Assembly: GCA_965368515.1 (NCBI GenBank) | Contig: CBDUNF010000195.1 | Coordinates: forward strand, 1-6,588 | Length of the DNA stretch: 6,588 nt | Origin: JAAETI01 sp965368515 | GTDB lineage: Bacteria; Actinomycetota; Acidimicrobiia; Spongiisociales; UBA5794 | Direction of reading: 5' to 3' | In this document: positions 1-5,964 of the stretch, piece by piece | Layout: the number at the start of each line of letters is the position of its first letter | How positions within the stretch are numbered: the stretch's first letter is position 1 | The notes under the pieces: model-generated | Seen by the model: only the letters and a program-made list of their open reading frames with translations | What the model was told of the DNA's origin: nothing | Database searches by the model: none | Position numbers and translations under genes: made by a program

Positions 1-48
1 AAGAATCGATCGATCGATGCTTGCGTAGCCAACAACGGCACCCTTCAC
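1..48 (-). CDS. 5' end of a gene, probable PfkB-family sugar/nucleoside kinase (partial)
   Basis: Only the first 16 codons are in the window; they read MKGAVVGYASIDRSIL from a GTG at 48-46. The GTG overlaps the TGA of the upstream hydrolase as GTGA, the same arrangement used elsewhere in this operon, and a good ribosome binding site AAAGGA (60-55) stands 6 bases before it. The short beta-strand followed by GYASID resembles the N-terminus of PfkB/ribokinase-family carbohydrate kinases, in which the first strand ends in a Gly and an Asp that contacts the sugar. That family call rests on one short motif and is an inference; that a translated gene begins here is better supported by the overlap and the binding site. 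A kinase would fit an operon that imports a nucleoside or sugar-containing ligand. Confidence 0.5.
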   Translation of the reverse strand, partial: MKGAVVGYASIDRSIL

Positions 49-602
49 AACAGATCCTTTGCGAGTGCGAGATCAACGACATCGGCGACATAGCGTTCCA
101 TGTCCTCGATGGACGCTGCTTCAAGATGGGTCCGGTTCGAGTTGGTTGCTTCTCGAGGCACCACGACTCGGAAGCCATGGGCAAACCCATCTGTGGCCGT
201 TGCCCTGATGCAGACGTTGGTTTTGACGCCCACGATGACGATGGTGGTGATCTCGTGTTCGTGGAGAAGTAGTGCGAGATCGGTGGCGAAGAAGGCAGAG
301 TATCTGCGTTTCTCCACGACCGGCTCGCTAGGTAGGGGACCGAAGCCGGCAAAGAACTCAGCATCGAAACCGTCGCGCGGGAGGTGTTCTGGAATCACCT
401 CAAACTCTGCGTCCGTCACTCCAGAGCGATGGCGATCTGCCACGTGTACGACTAGTGAGCCGCGTTTCCGAGCTTGCTCGAGAAGTTCGGATATTGCCGG
501 GAGAACCTCCGGAGCAGCCGGGTAGTACATCGCCCCATCGGGATGGAAGAAGCCGTTCAGAACGTCTACAAGGATCAACGCCGCTCGGTCATGCTGTTTC
601 AT
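45..602 (-). CDS. Isochorismatase-like cysteine hydrolase
   Basis: A 185-residue cytoplasmic protein of the isochorismatase/nicotinamidase superfamily, at the usual length for single-domain members. The catalytic triad is visible: Asp13 in ALILVDV, Lys98 in VVEKRRYS, and nucleophile Cys131 in GVKTNVCIRATA, with the family's typical segment (GVxTxxC) just before the cysteine. D56-x-H58 in VADRHRSG matches part of the site that binds metal in nicotinamidases. Members hydrolyse amides or related bonds (nicotinamide, N-carbamoyl compounds, ureidoacrylate); the substrate cannot be read from sequence. I chose the ATG at 602 because GGAGG (611-607) lies 4 bases upstream and it begins just before the conserved first strand; an ATG at 641 would add 13 uncharacteristic residues and deepen the overlap. 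It overlaps the upstream permease by 14 bases, so it belongs to the transporter operon and probably acts on the imported compound or a product of it. Confidence 0.9.
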   Translation of the reverse strand: MKQHDRAALILVDVLNGFFHPDGAMYYPAAPEVLPAISELLEQARKRGSLVVHVADRHRSGVTDAEFEVIPEHLPRDGFDAEFFAGFGPLPSEPVVEKRRYSAFFATDLALLLHEHEITTIVIVGVKTNVCIRATATDGFAHGFRVVVPREATNSNRTHLEAASIEDMERYVADVVDLALAKDLL

Positions 603-1491
603 GGTGCCTCCGGGGGAGCATGGAAATCGTGAGCGCGGCAATTACGGCAGCATACGGGAGCACCTCGACCAACTGTTGCGGAATGGCAGGGATGCGCAGC
701 TGCAGTCGGCTCTGGGCCGCATCAACGATCACATAGATAAGAGCAGCGAGTGTCGTCGCGATCGGCCGGATTCGGCCGAAGTAGACAGCCGCGAGGGCTA
801 TGTAGCCGCGACCGGCGCTGATGCCGGGGGAGAATATCCCCGAAGCCACGATGGCCAGATGCGCACCGCCGAGACCGCTCAGTGCTCCGGCTACTAGGCC
901 AGCACCGTCACGGACCCGCGGCGCGGAGATGCCCAGCGTTGCGGCTGCCGCCGGATCGCTTCCCACCGCCCGAATCCGAAGCCCCCATCGGGTGCGCTTG
1001 AGCAACCAGGCGACAGCGAAAACCGCGGGCACAGTCGCCCACACGACTAGATCGTTGCTGCTGAGGAGCGTTCCAAGGATCGGTACGTCGCTCAGAAAGC
1101 CAAAGCCGAAGAGGGGAGCGTCGAGATCGGCGGTGGGTCGGAACGAGGATCGTGTCCCGTACTGCTCTGAGAGAATCAGACCGACAAGCCCGATCAGGAG
1201 CGTATTCAATCCGAGTCCAACGATGATCTCGTTCCCACCGAGACGGGTAACTACGGCTGAATAGAGCCATCCCAGGAGACCTCCAGCCACAGCGCCGGCC
1301 ACCATGCCGACAAGAACCGACTCAGTCGCATCGCCGATCACAATGCCCGCAAACGCACCCCCAAGAATGAAACCTTCGAGAGCGATATTCACCACCCCGG
1401 ATCGCTGGTGGATCGCACCCCCGAGACCTGTGAGCACGAGCACCGGGGCAAGCACCAGAGCACTGGCGAGGATGCCTTCGATAAGCGTCAT
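589..1491 (-). CDS. BMP-family ABC transporter permease, second subunit (BPD_transp_2)
   Basis: A 300-residue integral membrane protein, nearly all hydrophobic segments joined by short loops, of the branched-chain amino acid/ribose/nucleoside permease type (BPD_transp_2 family). The hallmark near the N-terminus is RSGVVNIALEG, with NIALEG at residues 35-40, and the later GISAPRVRDGAGLVAGALSG segment matches the cytoplasmic coupling region plus the following helix seen in nucleoside permeases. This is the shorter of the two permeases, as is usual for the second subunit of such systems. The reading frame stays open far upstream (to 2133), but the ATG at 1491 overlaps the previous gene's stop as ATGA, an AGGGGG stretch lies 9 bases before it, and residue 1 begins directly at the first helix, so the longer form is rejected. 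It should pair with the other permease to form the inner-membrane channel. Confidence 0.93.
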   Translation of the reverse strand: MTLIEGILASALVLAPVLVLTGLGGAIHQRSGVVNIALEGFILGGAFAGIVIGDATESVLVGMVAGAVAGGLLGWLYSAVVTRLGGNEIIVGLGLNTLLIGLVGLILSEQYGTRSSFRPTADLDAPLFGFGFLSDVPILGTLLSSNDLVVWATVPAVFAVAWLLKRTRWGLRIRAVGSDPAAAATLGISAPRVRDGAGLVAGALSGLGGAHLAIVASGIFSPGISAGRGYIALAAVYFGRIRPIATTLAALIYVIVDAAQSRLQLRIPAIPQQLVEVLPYAAVIAALTISMLPRRHHETA

Positions 1492-2525
1492 TGGCCGCGC
1501 CCCCTGATAAGTGGGATCACAGCAACCACCATGATCGTGCCTTGCATGATTCGGACTACGTCGAGTGGTACGTCGATGAACAGCTGAACGGTGGGGCCAG
1601 CCGCAGCCAGTGCACCGAGCACTATTGCGGCAAGGAACGCGCCAAGGGGATTCATTCTTGCGAGAAGAGCGACAGCGATACCGTTGAACCCTAAGTTTGC
1701 GCCGGCTCCGTCGATGAAGCGCCCAAGGGTACCGAGAGTGAAGGTGGAGCCGGCAAGACCCCCGAGGGCCCCCGAAATGACCATTGACAGGATGATGATT
1801 CGGCCCAGATCGATTCCTTGCGCCTTGGCGAAACGGGGGTTGGCTCCAACCATTCTCAACTCGTACCCGAGAACGGTTCGATCTAGCCACCAACGAGCCA
1901 CCAGCACGACGATGATTGCGATCGGGAACGCGATCGTCAGTTGCGTACCGCCAATCAGAACCGGAAGCCTTGTTTGGGTTTGGACTAGCTCTGACGAGGC
2001 ATTCCCCGTTCCTTGAGCAAGGAAGAAGGCATTCAGTAGCCAGCTGAAGATGCCGGCGACTACGAAGTTGCCCATCAACGTGACGACGACCTCGTCCACC
2101 CCGAGGCGCGCTTTCAACCAGCCGGGTCCCCACCCGACTACTGCCCCTGCGATCGTTGCCCCAGTCATTGCCAAGAAGATCTGCAGGGGTCCGGGGAAGT
2201 TGAGAGAGGCCCCAAGGGCTGCGGCCGTGAAGGCACCGGCGATGAATGAGCCCTCGACACCAATGTTGAATACGCCCGCCCTGAATGCGATCAGAGTCGC
2301 GATACCCGTGATGATGAGAGGCGTCGCAGATACAGCGGTGGCCGAAAGCCTGCTGACATCGCCGAACGCCTCGCGGGCCAGGAGACGGAAAAACTCTATG
2401 GGGGATGCCCCGGCCCAGGCAACGACGATGCTGCCTACGACGGCTGCTGCGATGACCGGTAGGAGAAACGCAAGTCGATCGGCCCGAGAAGACGAGGATC
2501 GGATTGGTGTTGCCTTTATCGTCAC
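1488..2525 (-). CDS. BMP-family ABC transporter permease, first subunit (BPD_transp_2)
   Basis: A 345-residue inner-membrane permease. A short charged cytoplasmic N-terminus (residues 1-17, rich in Ser and Arg) leads into a first membrane helix at about 18-38, then a periplasmic stretch, then the family hallmark AFRAGVFNIGVEG with NIGVEG at 87-92. The segment KAQGIDLGRIIILSMVISGA corresponds to the cytoplasmic coupling loop and helix that contacts the ATPase. The C-terminal part includes ALLARMNPLGAF, typical of nucleoside-type permeases. It begins at a GTG (2525-2523) that overlaps the ATPase stop as GTGA, and its own stop overlaps the next permease as ATGA. The ribosome binding site is weak (GGGGCGG), which suggests reliance on translational coupling. 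Length and motif order fit the larger permease of PnrA/NupPQ-like importers. Confidence 0.94.
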   Translation of the reverse strand: MTIKATPIRSSSSRADRLAFLLPVIAAAVVGSIVVAWAGASPIEFFRLLAREAFGDVSRLSATAVSATPLIITGIATLIAFRAGVFNIGVEGSFIAGAFTAAALGASLNFPGPLQIFLAMTGATIAGAVVGWGPGWLKARLGVDEVVVTLMGNFVVAGIFSWLLNAFFLAQGTGNASSELVQTQTRLPVLIGGTQLTIAFPIAIIVVLVARWWLDRTVLGYELRMVGANPRFAKAQGIDLGRIIILSMVISGALGGLAGSTFTLGTLGRFIDGAGANLGFNGIAVALLARMNPLGAFLAAIVLGALAAAGPTVQLFIDVPLDVVRIMQGTIMVVAVIPLIRGRGQ

Positions 2526-4057
2526 GACGACCGCCCCGTCGTCATTAGCTCGGAAATGGAGGCCCGCGACGCCTCGTGGCGCTCGAGGATGCCAACGACT
2601 TTCCCGTCGAGCAAGACCGCGATACGGTCGGACAATTCCACAACCTCGGTCAGCTCGTGAGACACCAGTAGCACTGATCCTTGCCGGCTACGAAGGTCGA
2701 GAAGGAATCGGTGGATGTCTGCGACGCCGGCGATGTCTACGCCACGGGTGGGGTCTGATGCGACGAGCACCGTGGGATCTCCCTCCAGCTCACGACCAAC
2801 CACAAGCCGTTGCTGGTTTCCACCTGAAAGAGACGACGCGGGGACAGCGGGGCCGGCCGTGATCACCCGATAGCGATCTTGGATCCGGTCGAGGTGGCTG
2901 AGCCATCGGTCCATCGTGGCGATGCCGCGTCTGGCGAACCCTTCACGACGTTGATGACCCGCGACTGCGTTGAGGAGCACGGGTTCGCTTGCCGCAAGTC
3001 CTTCATTGCGCCGGTCGGGTGAGATGAAGGAGAGGCCGGCCCTTCGCCGTTTGGCCGATCCGTAGCCACTGACTTCACGATCGCCAATCTGAACACTGCC
3101 ATCTGCCGGCACAAGGCCGAGAAGCGCCTCGACGAGAGGTCGCTGACCAGAACCAGCGACGCCGTAAACGCCGAGTATCTCGCCCCTGAACAAGTCAAGC
3201 GATACCCCATCGAGCCGGACACGGCCGCGGTCGTCCATCACCGTGAGGTCGCGGATGTGGAGAGCCAGATCTTCGGATGGCGGTTGACGAGCGCCAGTGT
3301 CGAGCTTGGCCAACTCGGAGCCGACCATCGCTCGGGCGAGTGTCGGTACGTCGGTCTCCGAGGCTGATCCATTCCAGACGACCTTGGCTGCCTTGAGGAC
3401 GGTTATGTCGTCGGCGACGCGCATGACTTCGTCGAGCTTGTGAGTTATGAATACCAGGGTATGACCGCTGTCGCGGAGTTCGAGCATGGTCGCAAGCAGC
3501 TGGTCAACGGCGGCCGGACCGAGCACCGCCGTCGGCTCATCCAGAATGAGCAGGTCCGCCCCGCGATGGAGCTGCCGAACTAGTTCAAACCGGCCAAGAT
3601 CGGATACACCCACTTTGGAGGCCGGCTGCTGCCAGGGGAGCGCCCAACCCGTTCGGTCATCCAACGCAGCCGTTGCTTGGTCGACAGCCGCGGCGTCGAG
3701 AACCAGCCTCTTGGTTGGCTCGATGCCTAAGACGAGGTTCTCAGCGAGGGTGAGGTCATCGATTACGGAGAACTCCTGGTGGACCATGCCCACCCCAAGG
3801 CTCCTGGCAGCTTCGACGGTGGTGACTTTGGCGAGCTCTCCGTCAAACCGCAGCTCACCCTCGTCAGCGCCCTGGAGCCCGGAGACGCACCGCATGAGGG
3901 TTGTCTTGCCAGCCCCGTTCTCACCGACCACGGCGTGTATCGTCCCGCGCCGAACCGTCAGTGAGATGCCGTCACAGGCGGTGACGGTCCCAAAACGCTT
4001 GGTTAGGCCGGACACCTCGATACGAGGTGTCCGGCCTTTTTCGGGGTTGAGGGTCAC
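2522..4057 (-). CDS. Double-domain ABC transporter ATP-binding protein (BMP/sugar type) with one degenerate ATP site
   Basis: A 511-residue protein with two fused nucleotide-binding domains, the energy-coupling subunit of the importer on the cytoplasmic membrane face. Domain 1 has Walker A GENGAGKT (45-52), Q-loop Gln94 in MVHQEF, Walker B LLILDEP (169-175) with catalytic Glu174, and His206 in FITHK. Its signature is degenerate: where relatives have LSVGxQQR, it reads VGVSDLGR (149-156). Domain 2 has a Walker A-like loop GVAGSGQ (299-305) without the Lys-Thr pair, which is usual for this family, an intact LSGGNQQR signature (410-417), and DPTRGVD (435-441). So one composite site (domain 1 Walker A with domain 2 signature) looks functional and the other looks dead. 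I chose the GTG at 4057 because it overlaps the binding-protein stop as GTGA; an ATG at 4102 would overlap that gene by 49 bases and add non-family residues. Confidence 0.93.
   Translation of the reverse strand: MTLNPEKGRTPRIEVSGLTKRFGTVTACDGISLTVRRGTIHAVVGENGAGKTTLMRCVSGLQGADEGELRFDGELAKVTTVEAARSLGVGMVHQEFSVIDDLTLAENLVLGIEPTKRLVLDAAAVDQATAALDDRTGWALPWQQPASKVGVSDLGRFELVRQLHRGADLLILDEPTAVLGPAAVDQLLATMLELRDSGHTLVFITHKLDEVMRVADDITVLKAAKVVWNGSASETDVPTLARAMVGSELAKLDTGARQPPSEDLALHIRDLTVMDDRGRVRLDGVSLDLFRGEILGVYGVAGSGQRPLVEALLGLVPADGSVQIGDREVSGYGSAKRRRAGLSFISPDRRNEGLAASEPVLLNAVAGHQRREGFARRGIATMDRWLSHLDRIQDRYRVITAGPAVPASSLSGGNQQRLVVGRELEGDPTVLVASDPTRGVDIAGVADIHRFLLDLRSRQGSVLLVSHELTEVVELSDRIAVLLDGKVVGILERHEASRASISELMTTGRSS
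4006..4041 (-). promoter_or_regulatory. Perfect 14-bp hairpin inside the start of the ATPase gene
   Basis: GGCCGGACACCTCG (4006-4019) and its exact reverse complement (4023-4036) flank a 3-base loop. In the operon transcript the stem begins 21 bases after the ATPase GTG start and spans about codons 8 to 18. No T-run follows it in that direction (TAACC follows), so it should not terminate the operon message. On the plus strand it is followed by TTTTT (4037-4041) and so has the form of an intrinsic terminator for antisense transcription. Its position right after the binding-protein gene is where other importer operons carry a stem-loop that protects the upstream message from 3' decay; that role is inferred. 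Confidence 0.55.
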
Positions 4058-5160
4058 GATCCGCCGAGCCACTCCGGGTAGCCCTGCGAGATGACGTCCC
4101 AAACCGTGATCTCGCCGTCAATGATCTGCTGACGCAGCTCGTCGATCGTGTCGAGGAAATCGGCGGGAATGGCGTCCCGGGTCTGCGAGAAGTCGGTCAG
4201 CCCGACACCATCTTCGGCCAGACCGAGTTCGAGCACCGTGCCGCCCTCGAACGTGCCGTTGGCGTATTCGGTCATAACCTGCTCCACACCAAGGTCGATT
4301 CGCTTGACCATTGAGGTGAGGATGAATCCGGGCTCGAGGCCGTCCTGGTCGGTATCAACACCGATTGCGTACCGGTTGTTTGCCTTGGCTGCTTCGAAGA
4401 CACCGAGGCCTGCGCCTCCGGCAACGTGGAAGACGATGTCAGCGCCTTCGTCGTACATCGCCTGCGCCGCGTCACGGCCGGTGGTCGGATCGCCAAAATC
4501 GTTGGTGTACGAAACCAGAACTTCAACGTCGGGGTCAACGTGATTGGCGCCCTCGATGTATCCGGAGAGGAACTTGTCGATGCCCTCGGATTCGAAACCA
4601 CCGATCACACCGATGACCTTCTCAGGGTTGATCTTGTCGTTGTCGGTTGTCGATGTCATCAGCGCGGCAAGCGCGCCTGCAAGGAATGAGCCCTCATGCT
4701 CCTTGAAAACGATGGAACGGATGTTGGGTCCCGTGATCGGGAGGTTGACAAACGACCACATCGAGTCCGGGTAGTCGGCTGCAATTACTGGGAAGCTCTC
4801 GTTGTGAGCGAATTCCAGGTCGATGATCAGCCCGAACCCGGCGTCTCCAGCACGTCGGAGTACCTGCTCACCCTCGGCAACGATGTCGTCTGATTCAACC
4901 GGACGCCCTTCAACGCCAAGCGCATCTGCCCCCCTCTGCAGGCCGGCATATGCAAGGTCATTGTATGCCTCGTCGCCAAGACCACCTTGAGCGATGACCA
5001 GGCCAACTGGTGCTAGTTCTTCAGCCGCTGCGGTGGTCGCAGTCGTATCCCCGCTGGTGGTTTCGGGCGTCTCGTCGCCGGTATCGTCGCCGCCGCATGC
5101 GGCGAATAGCAATAGGACGCTCATCAGGAGGATCAGTTGCTTGGGTGTCTTTCTATTCAT
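4054..5160 (-). CDS. BMP/PnrA-family substrate-binding lipoprotein of an ABC importer
   Basis: A 368-residue lipoprotein that captures the ligand outside the membrane. Residues 1-21 are a lipoprotein signal peptide (NRKTPK, then a Leu-rich core) ending in the lipobox FAAC with Cys22 as lipidation site; residues 23-49 are a Gly/Asp/Thr/Glu-rich linker. The BMP domain follows: GDEAYND (62-68; Asp63 and Asn67 match the D..FN ligand motif of PnrA, with Tyr in place of Phe), KEHEGSFLAGALAALM (153-168), KVIGVIGGFE (181-190), ADIVFHVAGGAGLGV (240-254), YAIGVDTDQ (264-272) and SMVKR (283-287, Lys286 matching the conserved lysine). Characterised members bind purine nucleosides or related compounds, but the ligand here is unproven. 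The ATG at 5160 has a strong AAGGAG (5171-5166) 5 bases upstream, lying inside the end of the regulator gene, which it overlaps as ATGA. It has the clearest ribosome binding site of the transporter genes. Confidence 0.95.
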   Translation of the reverse strand: MNRKTPKQLILLMSVLLLFAACGGDDTGDETPETTSGDTTATTAAAEELAPVGLVIAQGGLGDEAYNDLAYAGLQRGADALGVEGRPVESDDIVAEGEQVLRRAGDAGFGLIIDLEFAHNESFPVIAADYPDSMWSFVNLPITGPNIRSIVFKEHEGSFLAGALAALMTSTTDNDKINPEKVIGVIGGFESEGIDKFLSGYIEGANHVDPDVEVLVSYTNDFGDPTTGRDAAQAMYDEGADIVFHVAGGAGLGVFEAAKANNRYAIGVDTDQDGLEPGFILTSMVKRIDLGVEQVMTEYANGTFEGGTVLELGLAEDGVGLTDFSQTRDAIPADFLDTIDELRQQIIDGEITVWDVISQGYPEWLGGS

Positions 5161-5927
5161 CGTGTCTCCTTCTCCATACGCGTACTCGGACGGTTGTAAG
5201 CAAGGCCACTCCGGATGCTCTCGGCACTGACGGAGTAGCGATCGGACAAGTAGCGGGCGTCGACAACCTCAATCGGCCGCCCCACAAGGTCGTAGGTGTG
5301 GCGCTCGACCTGAAGCAGAGCACAGGGTCGGGTCACCGATAGAAGCTCGGCGGCCTGCTGATCCGCAAGGACGGCGGCAAACTGCTCATCACCCCTGCCA
5401 ATGAAGATGCCAGCATCACCCAGGACCTGATAGAGGGACCAATCCTCGGATGCACCGCCATCTAGTCGGTCGACGAGACCCGCCTCCTCGGCGATCTCCC
5501 TCGGTATGACAACTCGGTGGATGCCGACCGGCACCTCATCAATGCTGCGGACCCGCAGGAAATCGATGAGCGGCATTCCTGGATCGAACGGCTGGTGGAG
5601 CCGCTCGTCCTGCCTCGCTTCCACACTCCGCCACCGCACCAACCGACCGCCGGGCCGGCGCCCGCTGGTTTCGGCATGTTGGGTGAAACTCACAATGTCG
5701 GTCGTCGACCGAAGCGCGGGCCGGCCGATCACAAACGTGCCTCGTCCCTGCTCCCGGCGCACAATGCCACCGCGCTCGAGGAGGTCGAGTGCTTTGACCA
5801 CCGTCCCTCTACTCACCCTGAACTCCTGGGAGAGTTGGTGCTCCGAATTGATTCGATCTCCCGGCAGCAGGCCAGTTGTTGCGATCCGTTCGGCTACTTG
5901 AGAAGCGATCTCTTCATAGAGTGGCAT
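5157..5927 (-). CDS. GntR-family transcriptional regulator, HutC-type with UTRA ligand domain
   Basis: A 256-residue repressor-like protein. Residues 1-68 form the GntR winged helix-turn-helix: PLYEEIASQVAERI, GLLPGDRINSEHQLSQEF, VSRGTVVKALDLLERGG, and the wing GRGTFVIG. Residues of about 85-240 match a UTRA effector-binding domain of the HutC subfamily, including PLIDFLRVRSIDEVPVGI, the SLYQVL segment and the C-terminal PIEVVDARYLSDRY strand pair. Such domains bind small metabolites, often sugars, amino acids or nucleoside-related compounds, and the ligand usually resembles what the neighbouring genes transport or degrade. As first gene of the operon, overlapping the binding-protein gene as ATGA, it should be co-expressed with the importer. 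The ATG at 5927 starts exactly at the conserved PLYEEI segment; it has no visible ribosome binding site and lies inside a long palindrome, so a leaderless message and autoregulation are likely. Confidence 0.93.
   Translation of the reverse strand: MPLYEEIASQVAERIATTGLLPGDRINSEHQLSQEFRVSRGTVVKALDLLERGGIVRREQGRGTFVIGRPALRSTTDIVSFTQHAETSGRRPGGRLVRWRSVEARQDERLHQPFDPGMPLIDFLRVRSIDEVPVGIHRVVIPREIAEEAGLVDRLDGGASEDWSLYQVLGDAGIFIGRGDEQFAAVLADQQAAELLSVTRPCALLQVERHTYDLVGRPIEVVDARYLSDRYSVSAESIRSGLAYNRPSTRMEKETR
5166..5171 (-). promoter_or_regulatory. Strong ribosome binding site of the BMP lipoprotein gene
   Basis: AAGGAG lies 5 bases before the ATG at 5160 and within the last codons of the regulator gene. 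It is the best match to the consensus among the transporter genes; the ATPase and first permease have only weak GGCGGA or GGGGCGG stretches. This agrees with a need for more binding protein than membrane components. Confidence 0.75.
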
Positions 5928-5951
5928 GGTTGACTAGTCAACCATGCCACT
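5920..5951. promoter_or_regulatory. Perfect 32-bp palindrome, probable operator of the GntR regulator
   Basis: The half AGTGGCATGGTTGACT (5920-5935) is followed without a gap by its exact reverse complement (5936-5951). The core TTGACTAGTCAA has the shape of GntR/HutC-family operators, which are short symmetric sites often centred on TA or CTAG. The palindrome covers the start codon (5927-5925) and the presumed -10 region of the regulator, so a bound dimer would block its own transcription and that of the whole operon. Binding by this particular regulator is inferred from position and symmetry. Confidence 0.7.
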
Positions 5952-5964
5952 GAGGTGGTGTCAA
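5936..5964 (-). promoter_or_regulatory. Candidate leaderless promoter of the regulator-transporter operon
   Basis: Reading on the minus strand, a perfect -35 hexamer TTGACA (5964-5959) is followed after 17 bases by a weak -10 hexamer TTGACT (5941-5936). Eight bases then separate it from the A of the ATG at 5927, so transcription would begin at or within a few bases of the start codon. The absence of a ribosome binding site agrees with a leaderless message, which is common in actinobacteria. The -10 matches the consensus at only three of six positions, so this is moderate evidence. Confidence 0.45.

Noticed and set aside
5..18. Tandem ATCG repeat (3.5 copies)
   Set aside because: It is short and explained by the Ile-Asp-Arg-Ser-Ile codons of the partial gene at the window edge. 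No further copies are seen nearby.
1492..2133. Upstream extension of the second permease by 214 codons
   Set aside because: The frame is open, but the extension is Arg/Ser-rich shadow sequence of the other permease. The ATG at 1491 with the ATGA overlap fits the family length and starts at the first helix.
2050..2862. A 270-codon open frame on the plus strand
   Set aside because: It lies antisense to the first permease and the end of the ATPase, both of which have clear family motifs. The translation is Ala/Pro/Arg-rich with no recognisable domain, as expected for a shadow frame in GC-rich DNA.
4058..4102. ATG at 4102 as the ATPase start
   Set aside because: It would overlap the binding-protein gene by 49 bases and add 15 residues with no counterpart in the family. 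The GTG at 4057 repeats the overlap pattern of the operon.
5091..5104. Perfect 14-bp palindrome CGCCGCATGCGGCG
   Set aside because: It encodes the lipobox residues Ala-Ala-Cys-Gly-Gly of the BMP lipoprotein. GC-rich Ala, Cys and Gly codons produce this symmetry easily, it has no loop and no T-run, and it lies mid-signal-peptide.
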